Assembly: GCF_042693015.1 (NCBI RefSeq)
Contig: NZ_CP170544.1
Span: 3,534,001-3,598,000 of the forward strand
Length of the DNA: 64,000 nt
Source: Sphingomonas_E sp042693015
GTDB lineage: Bacteria; Pseudomonadota; Alphaproteobacteria; Sphingomonadales; Sphingomonadaceae
Reading direction: 5' to 3'
A program made the translations under genes and the position numbers. A model generated the notes under the pieces. That model had not been told where the DNA came from and ran no database searches. It saw only the letters and a program-made list of their open reading frames with translations. Positions 16,490-24,952 of this stretch are shown here, one piece after another; position 1 is the stretch's first letter, and the number at the start of each line of letters is the position of its first letter.

Positions 16490-17680
16490 TTGGTTGAGTT
16501 CGATCCGTACAGTTATGCGACCCATGACAATCCCTATCCCGTTTATCGACGGTTGAGGGATGAGGCGCCTCTCTATTTCAACGAGCAGCGAGGATTTTGG
16601 GTCGTTTCACGTTACGACGACTGCCGGGCCGCCCTTCGCAACTTCTCTGCCTTCTCGAATGCATCGGGCACTACGCTGGAAGATACTCCCGCCTTGCAGG
16701 ATGTATTGAGCAGCGATCCACCGGATCACACACGCCTGCGCCATGTGATGAGCCCACTCTTCCAGCCAACGAAGATCGCAAGGCTGGAAGATATGGTGCG
16801 CGCCGCCACACGCTCGCTCCTCGCCTGCCATGCCGAGATCGGTCGCATCGACATCATCGACGATTTCGCCTGCCGCCTGCCGATGCTCGTCATCAGCCGG
16901 ATGCTCGGCCATCCGCCCGAGGATGACGAAATGCTCCTCAACTGGACGAACACCACGATCCATCGCGACGAAGGGGTTCAGGCGCTTCCAGCAGCGGGCC
17001 TGGAGGCGCTCACCAGCATCAACAACTACAATGACGCGGTATTGCGTCGGCGGGCAGACGGACCGCCCCGCGATGATCTGGTCGGCGCGCTGATCGCGGC
17101 GATACGTGAAGGTCGCCTCAGCCATGTCGAGGCGATGGGCTATATGCAGATCCTGTCCTTCGCCGGGCACGAGACGACGACCAAGCTCATCGGCAACATG
17201 ATCTACCAGTTGTTCCGCCATCCGGAGCAACGACAATGGCTGCTGGACGATCCGTCACTGATCGCGGCCGCCGTCGAGGAAACCGTCCGTTTCGACACCT
17301 CGGTGCAGCTTCAGGCGCGCACCATGCTGAGCGATTTCGAAATGCACGGGCGCACAATTCCTGCCGGTGCCAGGGTCGCCATCCTGTTCGGTTCGGCCAA
17401 CCGGGACGACCGCAAATATGCCGATGCGGAAACCTATGACATCCGCCGCAACGCGCGCGATCATATTGGCTTCGGTTATGGCCTTCACAGTTGCCTCGGC
17501 GCCCCGCTCGCAAGGCTTGAAGCGCGGATTGCGATCGAGGAATTGCTGGCGCTGATGCCGGACTATGTGGTGGACGAAGCCGGGGCACGGCGCGTCCATT
17601 CCGCCAACGTGCGGGGCTACAGCCACCTTCCCGTAAACTTCGCGCCATCCACAGCATTGGGGGAGATCACCGGTGGCTGA
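16490..17680 (+). CDS. Cytochrome P450
   Basis: Bacterial class I P450 of about 396 residues, a heme monooxygenase. Seen: I-helix oxygen motif AGHETTTKL, the ExxR of the K helix in EETVRFDTSVQL, and the heme loop FGYGLHSCLGAPLAR with axial Cys335. Start is TTG at 16490 with AGGAG at 16478-16482, seven bases away; the protein then begins VEFDPYSYATHDNPYPVYRR, a standard P450 N-terminus. An upstream ATG at 16367 would add 41 low-complexity residues. The following ferredoxin overlaps it by eight bases and is the likely electron donor. Substrate unknown. Confidence 0.93.
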   Translation: MVEFDPYSYATHDNPYPVYRRLRDEAPLYFNEQRGFWVVSRYDDCRAALRNFSAFSNASGTTLEDTPALQDVLSSDPPDHTRLRHVMSPLFQPTKIARLEDMVRAATRSLLACHAEIGRIDIIDDFACRLPMLVISRMLGHPPEDDEMLLNWTNTTIHRDEGVQALPAAGLEALTSINNYNDAVLRRRADGPPRDDLVGALIAAIREGRLSHVEAMGYMQILSFAGHETTTKLIGNMIYQLFRHPEQRQWLLDDPSLIAAAVEETVRFDTSVQLQARTMLSDFEMHGRTIPAGARVAILFGSANRDDRKYADAETYDIRRNARDHIGFGYGLHSCLGAPLARLEARIAIEELLALMPDYVVDEAGARRVHSANVRGYSHLPVNFAPSTALGEITGG

Positions 17681-17990
17681 GGTCATCTATGTCGAGCCGG
17701 ACGGCTCCAGCCATCGCGTGGATGCATTGACGGGCCAGACCGTCATGGAAGGTGCGCTCCTCAACATGCTGCCGGGCATCGACGGCATGTGCGGCGGGCT
17801 TCTCTCCTGCGCGACATGCCATTGTTATGTCGACGACGCCTGGGTGGAGCGCATCGATCCGCCGAGCGACGAAGAGGCCGAAATGCTCGAGCTTGTCGCC
17901 GATCGAAGACCCAACAGTCGGCTGGGGTGCCAGATCCGTATCGCGGACGAGCACGCAGGGCTGATCATTCATCTACCAGACCAGAAATAA
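17673..17990 (+). CDS. [2Fe-2S] ferredoxin, adrenodoxin/putidaredoxin type
   Basis: 105-residue ferredoxin that should pass electrons to the P450 it overlaps. Cluster ligands: Cys in GMCGGLLSCATCH (spacing C-x5-C-x2-C) and a fourth Cys in SRLGCQIRIADEHAG, the vertebrate-type arrangement used by Pdx, ThcC and similar. The N-terminus EVIYVEPDGSSHRVDALTG is the usual first beta strand region. Start GTG at 17673 with GGGAG at 17661-17665. No ferredoxin reductase lies in the operon, so a reductase encoded elsewhere must serve it. Confidence 0.92.
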   Translation: MAEVIYVEPDGSSHRVDALTGQTVMEGALLNMLPGIDGMCGGLLSCATCHCYVDDAWVERIDPPSDEEAEMLELVADRRPNSRLGCQIRIADEHAGLIIHLPDQK

Positions 17991-18004
17991 TCGGGGGGAA
18001 TATC

Positions 18005-20326
18005 ATGACGACGCGTGTCCGCGCGCACCTGGCCGCATGTTCCATGCTTGCCATTGCATCCACCGCCATGCCGGCGAACGCACAGGAAAAGGAGGCGGGT
18101 GTCGCCGGGGCCGAAAACGGCCTCGGCGACATCGTGGTTACCGCGCGGCGACAGGAAGAAAAGTTGCAGGATGTGCCCGTGTCGATCTCGGCACTCGACG
18201 GCAAACTGCTCGATCAACTGAACGTCGTTGAGCTCAGTCAGATTGCCAAATTCACGCCGAACGTATCGTTAACCCAGTTACCGGGCGGGCTGACGGGTCT
18301 CGCCCCGTTCATCCGCGGTATCGGCAATCAGGATCCGCTGACGACGATCGACACGCCGGTCGGTGTCTATCTCGACGGGGTCTATCTCGGCCGGCAGGCA
18401 TCATCCAATATCGAACTTGCCGAAGTTGAGCGGATCGAGGTGCTGCGTGGCCCACAGGGTACGCTTTTCGGCCGCAACACAACCGGCGGCGCAGTCAGCA
18501 TCGTGACACGCGATCCCACCAATGCACTCGGCTTCGAGGCGAAGCTCAGCTATGCGAGCTTCGACGAATGGTCGTCCCGCACGCGTGTCGATACCGGAGA
18601 ACTCGGCGGCACGGGCCTTCGCGCGACGCTCGTCTATCAGCATCGCGAACGCGACGGCTATGTCGATAATCCACTCGCGCGGGACTCGCACGATCCGGGC
18701 GCACTCGTCAGCGATGCGATATGGGCCAAGGTCGTTGGCGAGTGGGGCCGACTGCGGCTCACCTATTCCTACGACTATACCGATCTGGAGGGCATGGAGC
18801 CCGCCTTCCAGCCGGCAGTTCAATCCTCGGATTCCGCGGCCTATTTCGGCACCTCTCCCTTTTTCGGCGGAAGCACACTCCGAGTCTCGCTCGATCGGCT
18901 CGGCAGCATCACTTACGTCGATCCCGACATTCAGCAAAAGAGCCGGTCCTCTGGCCATTCATTGACGGGTGAATTCGAACTCGGTGACGCAACGGCCCTG
19001 AAATCCATCACGGCGTGGCGCAAGTGGAACGCCTATCAGCCGCTCCACACCAGCCCGCCCGGTCTGCTCGGTTTTCTGCTCGATCCGGTCAGCTTCGCTC
19101 CTGCGGGTGTCGGCCCCGTCAGCCTGTTCGGCGGCGCCTCGACGCTCGATCAGGACCAGTTCTCGCAGGAAATTCAGATCCTCGGTCACGGCGACCGGTT
19201 CAAATATGTCGCCGGCCTCTATTATTTCGAGGAGAATGTCGCGGAGGAAACGCCCAATTTCTACACCGTCGCGCTTCCCGGCGGACAGGCCGGCCTCAAC
19301 CTCACCGCGACACAGGCCTATGACGGCACGTCAAAATCCTATGCGGCATTTGGCCAGGCGAGCTTTACGCCCGCGATGCTGGGCGATCGGCTCGAGCTGA
19401 CGGCAGGCCTGCGCTATACCGAGGATCGGAAATCCGTCGACCAGCACAACCCTTCGACGCCAACCTCCGCGCCGCTGAACCGCGCCGCCAGGGACACGTT
19501 CGACAATCTGGCGTTCAATGTTTCCGCAAGCTTCAAGGCGCAGGAAGACTTGCTGTTCTACGCGCGTATCGGCAGCGGATATCGCTCCGGCGGCTTCAAT
19601 GCCCGCGCGTCGGCCGCGCAAAGCAATTTCACCTTCGAGCCCGAAAAGGCGCTCAGCTTCGAGGCCGGCATCAAGTCCGACTGGTTCGATCGCCGGTTGA
19701 GGATCAATGCCGCCGCTTTCTATACGCGCTACCGCGACCTGCAGGTGGCGCAATATACCGGCACCAATGGTGTGACCGATAATGCCAATGCCCGCTATCC
19801 CGGGTTCGAGGTCGAAATCCTTGCGGCGCCGGTCGAAGGTCTGCGGCTTGAGGGCAGCATCGGCTATGTCGATCCCAGCTACACCAAATTTCCCTATGCA
19901 GATCCCGCCGATCCGACCGGCGCAACCGTCGGCGACTTCAAGGATGTGGCGAAATTCCCTTATGTGCCGAAGTGGACGACGCACACGGGGGCTTCCTACG
20001 CCTTCGCGCCGTTCGCGTTCGGCCAGCTGAACGTGCGGGCGGATTATTCGACCCAGAGCAAGCGCTACTTCCATCCGCTCAACCTGCCGAACGCCAACCC
20101 CCTGAGCGATCTGATCGCCGATCCCGGCCAACGCTGGCTGAGCGCGCGCGTTGCCCTGGCGGATATCCCCCTGGGCAATGCCAGGGCGGAACTGGCGCTG
20201 TGGGGGGAGAATCTCACCGATCGCAACAATGTCGCCTCCGGAATCGATTTCGGCGCACTCGGTTTTGCCGGTCGGGTATTCGGAATGCCACGCCGCTTCG
20301 GCGTCGATCTCAAGATTGCCTACTGA
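18005..20326 (+). CDS. TonB-dependent outer-membrane receptor (P450 operon)
   Basis: 773-residue receptor. Signal peptide MTTRVRAHLAACSMLAIAST...NAQ, then the plug domain with a TonB-box-like GDIVVTARRQEEKLQDVPVS, plug motifs LRGPQGTLFGRNTTGGAVSI, and a 22-strand barrel ending in KIAY with aromatic last residue. Belongs to the large sphingomonad family often called sphingomonad TonB receptors, commonly beside dioxygenase and P450 genes. Start ATG 18005 has a GGGGGGA ribosome site. It lies 14 bases after the ferredoxin and overlaps the next gene, so import and oxidation of one substrate are probably co-expressed. Confidence 0.93.
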   Translation: MTTRVRAHLAACSMLAIASTAMPANAQEKEAGVAGAENGLGDIVVTARRQEEKLQDVPVSISALDGKLLDQLNVVELSQIAKFTPNVSLTQLPGGLTGLAPFIRGIGNQDPLTTIDTPVGVYLDGVYLGRQASSNIELAEVERIEVLRGPQGTLFGRNTTGGAVSIVTRDPTNALGFEAKLSYASFDEWSSRTRVDTGELGGTGLRATLVYQHRERDGYVDNPLARDSHDPGALVSDAIWAKVVGEWGRLRLTYSYDYTDLEGMEPAFQPAVQSSDSAAYFGTSPFFGGSTLRVSLDRLGSITYVDPDIQQKSRSSGHSLTGEFELGDATALKSITAWRKWNAYQPLHTSPPGLLGFLLDPVSFAPAGVGPVSLFGGASTLDQDQFSQEIQILGHGDRFKYVAGLYYFEENVAEETPNFYTVALPGGQAGLNLTATQAYDGTSKSYAAFGQASFTPAMLGDRLELTAGLRYTEDRKSVDQHNPSTPTSAPLNRAARDTFDNLAFNVSASFKAQEDLLFYARIGSGYRSGGFNARASAAQSNFTFEPEKALSFEAGIKSDWFDRRLRINAAAFYTRYRDLQVAQYTGTNGVTDNANARYPGFEVEILAAPVEGLRLEGSIGYVDPSYTKFPYADPADPTGATVGDFKDVAKFPYVPKWTTHTGASYAFAPFAFGQLNVRADYSTQSKRYFHPLNLPNANPLSDLIADPGQRWLSARVALADIPLGNARAELALWGENLTDRNNVASGIDFGALGFAGRVFGMPRRFGVDLKIAY

Positions 20327-21207
20327 TGGATGGGCAGGCTTCCGATCGCTTCGTTCCTTGCCTGAACCTGTTCAGCCTGTGGGGGCTGCCCGATTATTCC
20401 ACGGGCCCTGAGATGGACGCCCCGGACCTGCTGACCAAGCTCAAGGCGGCTGGCTATGCCGCGATTCAGGGACTTTCGTCGGAAGGTGCCGCGGCGGCAG
20501 GAATGGCAGCTTTCGGGGTCGCGCGCCTGACTGAGCCGCATGAGGCCGATGCCATAGCCCGCACGCAACGCGACGCCGGCTTCGCCGCAACAACGTTGAT
20601 CGCGGGCCACGGACTGGAGGCCGATGGCGACGTGGATGGCCTGTGTGCTGCCATCGTCGAGCCCGCCGAAAGATACGGCCATCCACTGCTAATCGAGACG
20701 CACCGCGCATCGATGACGCAGAATATCCGCAGGACAATCGATGCGATCTATCGCTTTCCTGAACTGCGCTTCACGGCCGATCTTTCACCCTGGTATGTCG
20801 GTCATGATCTGCCAAGCGGTGACTTCGACGCGAAGGCGGCATTTCTCTCGCCATTCTTCGAGCGAGTGAGGCTGATCCAGGGACGGATAGGAACACCGAC
20901 CTGCATGCAAGTAAATCTGACGGGAGCCGATGACGCCCGGCCATTCGTCGACGACTATCGGCGACTGTGGCGGGAGTGCTTTTTCGGTTTTCTGGCGCAC
21001 GCCGATCCGGCCGAAGAGATTGCGTTCGCGCCCGAGCTCCTGCCGTGGATCGCGGACTTTAATGGTATCGCGCAGCATCTATATTTCGCGCCGACCCAAA
21101 GGAACGCCGAGGGCCTTGAGATCGAAACGGGCGATCGATGGCAACAGGCGGGCTATCTCGTCGATATTGGCCGGACAGTCTTTGCCGAAGTTTGCAGTCG
21201 CACATAG
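20326..21207 (+). CDS. Xylose-isomerase-like TIM-barrel protein
   Basis: 293-residue protein of the sugar-phosphate isomerase/epimerase (AP-endonuclease 2-like) TIM-barrel type. Seen: an N-terminal strand CLNLFSLWGLPDYSTGPEMD, KLKAAGYAAIQGLSSEG with repeating strand-helix units, LLIETHRASMTQNIRRTIDA with Glu-x-His characteristic of metal-binding positions in the family, and LRFTADLSPWYVGHDLPSGD carrying another Asp/His pair. ATG overlaps the receptor stop (TGATG). Isomerases of this type act on many sugar-like or hydroxy-keto substrates; the partnership with a P450 suggests action on a cyclic or sugar-bearing compound, an inference. Confidence 0.7.
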   Translation: MDGQASDRFVPCLNLFSLWGLPDYSTGPEMDAPDLLTKLKAAGYAAIQGLSSEGAAAAGMAAFGVARLTEPHEADAIARTQRDAGFAATTLIAGHGLEADGDVDGLCAAIVEPAERYGHPLLIETHRASMTQNIRRTIDAIYRFPELRFTADLSPWYVGHDLPSGDFDAKAAFLSPFFERVRLIQGRIGTPTCMQVNLTGADDARPFVDDYRRLWRECFFGFLAHADPAEEIAFAPELLPWIADFNGIAQHLYFAPTQRNAEGLEIETGDRWQQAGYLVDIGRTVFAEVCSRT

Positions 21208-21602
21208 TTCGTCGCCGGCCGCGCGCCAACGGGATCACTGCCGCCTTTGGCAGCTTTTAGGTATGCCGCATCAATCCCTCATCGTCTGCAATGGCGGCTG
21301 CTGCTTCCTGGAGCCCAGCGGACGGGACGGTGCGGCGCCATGGTCCGGTTTCAACATTTCTGCACACGAAGCAGCCGTTCAGGAGTGCGACATAGCGGAC
21401 ACTGAGCGTTCGTTTTCAAAACTCCCAAAAACCGGACCGATGTCGTGTGGGCGGTCTGTCGCAGACTTCAACACGAAGGCATTAGTCGGCGGGTTCGGCG
21501 CCTCGCATTTTCGGCACCAGAGCCGCCGTTCGGGAGTCGCCGACTTTGCTACCATTCAGGTCCGAACTGGCTTGCCTGAAAGCTGACACTGGGAAGGCGG
21601 GA
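21208..21602. other. 395-bp interval with degenerate repeats
   Basis: No gene. It carries fragments that echo the intergenic repeat of 12.6-13.5 kb, such as TGCGACATAGCGGAC near 21388 and GGCACCAGAGCCGCC near 21520, followed by the end of the minus-strand pseudogene. Confidence 0.4.
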
Positions 21603-21853
21603 TTAAACGGTCTGAAGGCTCCGGATCTTCATTCCTCCATGCGCTCCCACATATGCCGCGAGACAGTCCCAAAATTCGTCCAGCAGCGCCTTCCCATTAA
21701 TATCGAAATCGTTCGTTGTTGAAAGGATGAGCTTACCATTCCGATACTCGCAATGAGGCTCTGATTGCCAAGGCCGGTGTTCGCGAAACTCCCGTTCTAT
21801 GTCGCTCGCAGCCGCCGGACCGAGATCGTCACTGATCCATCACATTCGATCAT
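21603..21853 (-). pseudogene. Small gene with frameshift near its 5' end
   Basis: The minus-strand frame from 21839 to 21603 has no start codon but strong protein character: WISDDLGPAAASDIEREFRE, HRPWQSEPHCEYRNGKLILS, TTNDFDINGKALLDEFWDCL, AAYVGAHGGMKIRSLQTV. A stop lies directly before it. In another frame an ATG at 21853 opens MIECDGSVTISVRRLRAT and stops at 21797. The best reading is one small gene (about 85 residues) whose first 15 or so codons are out of frame with the rest. Function unknown; the body resembles small alpha/beta proteins of the immunity-protein size. Confidence 0.5.
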
Positions 21854-22223
21854 AATGCGATACACGCTCGTCCCCCGGCTAGGCGCGGGATGATAGGCGG
21901 AGACTGAACGGCGTAAAAGCCGCCCCATCGCCACAGGCCGGACGGTATGGAGCCCCCGACCAAGGCTGACGGCTTTCCGCCTCTGAATGCTTCCCGCGAC
22001 CGGCCATCGTTCTCAATCTGCACAGAGGGCAGCTATTAGGCAGTCAAAAGCGAGCTCTGAATGGCGGCAATGTGGGCGTTTTCTGAAAGAGGTGTCGGCG
22101 GTTGTGCAATTTCATGCAACAAAGCTTGAAGTCTCTTGCCCGAGAGGCAGGGGCAAGGATCGTTGCGACCCAGCTTCTCAAGCAGTTCGACTTGACCGCC
22201 CCGGATGCTGCGCAGGCCGCGCT
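21854..22223. other. 370-bp interval without a recognised gene
   Basis: No convincing frame on either strand. Ends at the start of the duplicated block at 22224. Confidence 0.35.
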
Positions 22224-22224
22224 T

Positions 22225-22250
22225 GACTGAGAGACCTTCGCGCTCCCGCT
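22225..22250 (+). promoter_or_regulatory. 26-nt leader box, copy 1
   Basis: GACTGAGAGACCTTCGCGCT followed by CCCGCT. The same element is at 24953-24978 and, with three changes, at 23814-23839. In each case it ends 17-22 bases before an ATG of a mini-gene. Candidate promoter or RNA element. Confidence 0.4.
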
Positions 22251-22251
22251 C

Positions 22252-22503
22252 GTGGTGGAGACGCGTTATGGAATTCCCTATTTTGCCCATCGGCTCCGGA
22301 CTGAATTGGCGGCAGCAAATGCGGCCGCGCATTCTTCCGTGCGCATCGTGCACGAACGTCTGGCAAAAGCCTACGCAGCCCTTCTGGACCGGAACAATCC
22401 TGCTCGCGATGCGCTGAGGCCTGGGCTTCCTGAACCGCAACGAACCCGGCTCAATCCCGCGATCGATCGATGGGAGAATGAGGGAGGGCGTCGCGCCGCC
22501 TGA
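22252..22503 (+). pseudogene. Mini helical protein, paralog B copy 1 (start disrupted)
   Basis: Encodes PYFAHRLRTELAAANAAAHS and the rest of the protein at 24996-25232 nearly unchanged. Relative to that copy one base is missing right after the equivalent start codon, so ATG 22268 (with GGAG eight bases before it) is out of frame with the body. An in-frame GTG at 22252 could still start translation but has no ribosome site. I treat it as a probable pseudogene; use of the GTG would make it an 83-residue active paralog. Confidence 0.55.
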
Positions 22504-22560
22504 TGTCTTGTTGCTTATGCGAGTGCAGTTGGTGATCGTGGGGGATCACCAGCGCCGGTC

Positions 22561-22597
22561 GTGACCCATTAGCCCCCTGAGAGCGCCGATGGGTCAC
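22561..22597 (+). terminator. Hairpin after mini-gene copy 1
   Basis: GTGACCCAT (22561-22569) pairs with ATGGGTCAC (22589-22597), 19-base loop. Sits about 60 bases after the gene; the paralogous hairpin at 25290-25323 has an 11-bp stem with compensating changes, supporting function as a terminator or RNA stabiliser. Confidence 0.55.
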
Positions 22598-22955
22598 TTC
22601 CCACTTCCCAACTCGCCCCGGGGCCACACCATCAATCGCGATTCCGCCTTGTGGGGCGCGGCAATCGCTGCCTCGCCGGGTACCCGTCGCCGTCCCCCTG
22701 CGTCGGCGGGTGCTTGGAACTACTAACCTGAAGGAATGTCATCGCACGCCGCCCACCTGTCATAACCCGGTGCAACTCGTGTGATACGTGCACATATCGG
22801 CCGATGCGCGCCGACAATGACGACCACTGCCGCGCCCGTCGATCTGCTTCCCCTCAGGATAGCCAGTCAAAGTGATTACATGTCAGATTAATGATAATAA
22901 AAATGACCACTTCAAATATACTTAGATAATATATTTCGCAAGATCGCAATATTTT
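22598..22955. other. AT-rich 360-bp interval before the DUF4142 gene
   Basis: No gene. The last 120 bases are markedly AT-rich (for example AGATTAATGATAATAAAAAT near 22883), consistent with a regulatory region leading into the promoter at 22956. Confidence 0.5.
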
Positions 22956-22980
22956 GGAACATTGATCGAACAATTTCGTT
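22956..22980 (+). promoter_or_regulatory. Consensus EcfG promoter
   Basis: GGAAC (22956-22960), spacer of exactly 16 bases, CGTT (22977-22980): a perfect match to the alphaproteobacterial general-stress promoter. It is about 114 bases upstream of the DUF4142 gene start. Confidence 0.8.
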
Positions 22981-23093
22981 TGATGTCGGCTCAGTGATCA
23001 TTCGCCAACACATGCGGCATGTCTCACTTCGAAGGGCCTGCGTGTTTTTCTGACGGGAATTTCCCGTGCGACGCGCGACGAAGGATCCACCCC

Positions 23094-23678
23094 ATGAAAC
23101 GCATTATTCTTGGCGCCCTGCTGGGTACGGCAGCAATTGGTGCCGCCACTGCCGCGGCTGCCCAGACCACAGCATCCGACGTCGCGGTTGTATATACAGG
23201 GACGGACGTGAAGATCAGTCCCGTTCAGGGGCTTGACGCACCGGCTTTTTCGGCTGCTGCCTCCGACGCCAACCAGTTCCAGATTGCGGCAGGCCGCCTC
23301 AGTCTGACGCGTTCGGAGCGAAGTGACGTGAAGGACTATGCCAAGGGCATCATCTCGCAATCCGAGGTCGCGCAGAAGACTCTGATGGCCTCGTTGAGCA
23401 ACGACCAGCGCAAGATCGCCAAACCGACGTCCAGCCTGTCCGCCGATCGCGCGTCCATGCTCAGGATGCTCGAAAAGACGCCAAAGGGATCGTTCGACAA
23501 TCTTTACCTCAGGCAGTCGGCGCAAGTTCAGCAGTCGGCTTGGGCGAGTTACAAGGGCTATTCCCAGGATGGCACCGATCAGCCGCTCAAGCAGGTGGCG
23601 GGCAACGGCGTAGCGCTTATCGAGCAGCAGCTTCGTCAGGGACATGCGCTCCTGCCCGCATCGCTTTCGACCGACTGA
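23094..23678 (+). CDS. DUF4142-family exported protein
   Basis: 194-residue secreted or periplasmic protein. Signal peptide MKRIILGALLGTAAIGAATA ending AAAQ. The mature part fits DUF4142 (ferritin-like four-helix proteins): FSAAASDANQFQIAAGRLSL, DVKDYAKGIISQSEVAQKTL, then FDNLYLRQSAQVQQSAWASY and VALIEQQLRQGHALLP. ATG 23094 has AAGGA about eight bases upstream; upstream in-frame starts would precede the signal peptide. A perfect EcfG promoter at 22956-22980 makes it a likely member of the general stress regulon. Followed by an 11-bp hairpin. Confidence 0.88.
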   Translation: MKRIILGALLGTAAIGAATAAAAQTTASDVAVVYTGTDVKISPVQGLDAPAFSAAASDANQFQIAAGRLSLTRSERSDVKDYAKGIISQSEVAQKTLMASLSNDQRKIAKPTSSLSADRASMLRMLEKTPKGSFDNLYLRQSAQVQQSAWASYKGYSQDGTDQPLKQVAGNGVALIEQQLRQGHALLPASLSTD

Positions 23679-23682
23679 ACGA

Positions 23683-23722
23683 TGAGAGGCCGGACTCGTG
23701 TGAAGCCTTGCCCGGCCTCTCA
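23683..23722 (+). terminator. Hairpin terminator after DUF4142 gene
   Basis: TGAGAGGCCGG (23683-23693) and CCGGCCTCTCA (23712-23722), perfect 11-bp stem with an 18-base loop, starting five bases after the stop. No T-tract, so termination efficiency is uncertain. Confidence 0.65.
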
Positions 23723-23813
23723 CTCCCACGGCGTGATGGCGGGAAATAGATGCGACATTGCCTCTGATGTGCTAAAAGGGTTCATCACTCTTATTGTGCC
23801 GCAGGCAAATCGT

Positions 23814-23839
23814 GACAGAGAGACCATCGTGCTCCCGCT
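23814..23839 (+). promoter_or_regulatory. 26-nt leader box, copy 3
   Basis: GACAGAGAGACCATCGTGCT followed by CCCGCT; differs from the two other boxes at three positions. Precedes the three-gene mini-operon starting at 23861/23908. Confidence 0.4.
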
Positions 23840-23860
23840 TGCAAATCGGGAGATGGAGCG

Positions 23861-23911
23861 ATGTCTTTCACAGCAGCTGATCCCGCCCGTAACAGGGCGA
23901 CTTCTTCATGA
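23861..23911 (+). CDS. Possible 16-residue leader peptide
   Basis: ATG with GGGAG eight bases before it opens MSFTAADPARNRATSS and stops in an ATGA overlap with the gene at 23908. That gene has no ribosome site of its own, so coupling through this short frame would explain its translation. Too short to judge on composition. Confidence 0.35.
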   Translation: MSFTAADPARNRATSS

Positions 23912-24318
23912 CTATTCGTACCACGTCGTCGACGGTGGAATTTGACGCACCATTCAGCGTTGGGGGATTGAATCTGCCGGCCGGAAAATATCATGTCGAG
24001 ACCGATGAGGACGTGATCGAAACCGCGAGCCGGGCGGTTTATCGCCGTGTCGCCACGACACTGCGCGTTCAAACCGCTACCGAGATAGAGCATCATCCGG
24101 TTGATCCGACCGAACTTGCCGCAGCCCTCGAAAGGGATCGCGAGATCCGGATGGCCTCCACGGATGTGATCCCCACCACGCTATTCGGATCAGTCGACAC
24201 CTCAGCAGATCCGCCGACCGCGGCACCGCACGGAGTGGCGGGCATTTCACCATGGCGCTCCATACCGATGTGGATCCGGACAGTGGCGAGGGATCGCCTC
24301 GATCGGAAAGACCGATGA
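23908..24318 (+). CDS. Conserved small protein of stress operon (136 aa)
   Basis: N-terminal 70 residues form a recognisable alphaproteobacterial small-protein domain: TVEFDAPFSVGGLNLPAGKY, HVETDEDVIETASRAVYRRV with a conserved acidic-Tyr-Arg pattern, and PTELAAALERDREI. The last 60 residues (with PHGVAGISPWRSIPMWIR) are lower in complexity and variable. First of three genes joined by ATGA overlaps (23908, 24315, 24629). The role is unknown; neighbours suggest a stress function. Confidence 0.65.
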   Translation: MTIRTTSSTVEFDAPFSVGGLNLPAGKYHVETDEDVIETASRAVYRRVATTLRVQTATEIEHHPVDPTELAAALERDREIRMASTDVIPTTLFGSVDTSADPPTAAPHGVAGISPWRSIPMWIRTVARDRLDRKDR

Positions 24319-24632
24319 TCAATTCCGCCATCATGTGCCGACAGCAGGAGACGCTTCATCGTCAGATTGCAATGGATGCAGGTCTGCAAAATGTCCGCAG
24401 AGTGGCACTAGCGGCGGCGGCGGCATGGGCTCTCGCGGCCGAAGATGCCGAAGCGCGCGACGCCGGATCGGGATGCATCCTGAACGAGGCTGACGCGGCG
24501 ATAGCACTGGAATTCAAGCTTGAGGACGATCGTGATGAGGATCCAGGGAAAGAGGCTATGGGCAACCATGCAAGCGCTACGTCTGGCGCAATTCTCGTGA
24601 GAGTCACGGCGCCCGATGGAGCGCGGGTATGA
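24315..24632 (+). CDS. Small helical protein, CRxQExL family paralog 1 (105 aa)
   Basis: Begins MINSAIMCRQQETLHRQIAM followed by DAGLQNVRRVALAAAAAW. This aligns with the protein at 27745-28005 (CRAQEALQLERAAGASLANV, RLIAEKAAASW): shared C-R-x-Q-E-x-L, A-x-L-x-N-V-R and A-A-x-x-W. The remainder (residues 45-105) is acidic, with FKLEDDRDEDPGKEAMGNHA. Start ATG overlaps the previous stop and its stop overlaps the next start. No enzymatic motif; likely a small regulatory or scaffold helix bundle. Confidence 0.6.
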   Translation: MINSAIMCRQQETLHRQIAMDAGLQNVRRVALAAAAAWALAAEDAEARDAGSGCILNEADAAIALEFKLEDDRDEDPGKEAMGNHASATSGAILVRVTAPDGARV

Positions 24633-24781
24633 TCATCCACAAGCTCTTTGGCGCTCATGTGGCGGACGTGGCCTGCAATCGCTGGGACCGCGGCTACTTT
24701 GTCAGCCGATGTTCCGTGTGCGGCTGCGCGATGGAGAAGCTCCCAGGCCTGCCGTGGCAAGCGCGGACCCGTCGAACCTGA
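24629..24781 (+). CDS. Small CxxC protein (50 aa)
   Basis: Third member of the ATGA-linked operon. Starts MIIHKLFGAHVADVACNRWD and continues RGYFVSRCSVCGCAMEKLPG, giving a Cys-x-x-Cys (CSVCGC) typical of tiny zinc-ribbon proteins found widely in alphaproteobacteria, with a basic tail ending ARTRRT. Too short for usual gene-length cut-offs but supported by the start/stop overlap and the zinc-knuckle pattern. Confidence 0.6.
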   Translation: MIIHKLFGAHVADVACNRWDRGYFVSRCSVCGCAMEKLPGLPWQARTRRT

Positions 24782-24952
24782 TCATACAGCCGATATCCGT
24801 CCCACGACCAAATGGCGGCTTTCGGGCGGCGGTCCGCCACCACGTTACGGCCGCAACGCCGGCGGCTCCTGCCTCGTGCCATCCGATCATTAGGGGAAGG
24901 ACATGGTCGGTGGTATAGAGGTGCATTACCGGACTCGCCCCGAGCATCCTGT

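Larger units (their letters stand above)
22224..22718 (+). repeat. ~490-bp duplicated block, copy 1
   Basis: Highly similar to 24952-25440, including the leader box, the mini-gene, and the downstream hairpin. Similarity starts at TGACTGAGAGACC and fades after GTCGGCGGGTGCTTG. Copy 1 lacks one base just inside the mini-gene relative to copy 2. Confidence 0.88.

Noticed and set aside
22720..22760. GGAAC at 22728 as a second EcfG promoter
   Set aside because: Sixteen or seventeen bases later there is no GTT-type -10.
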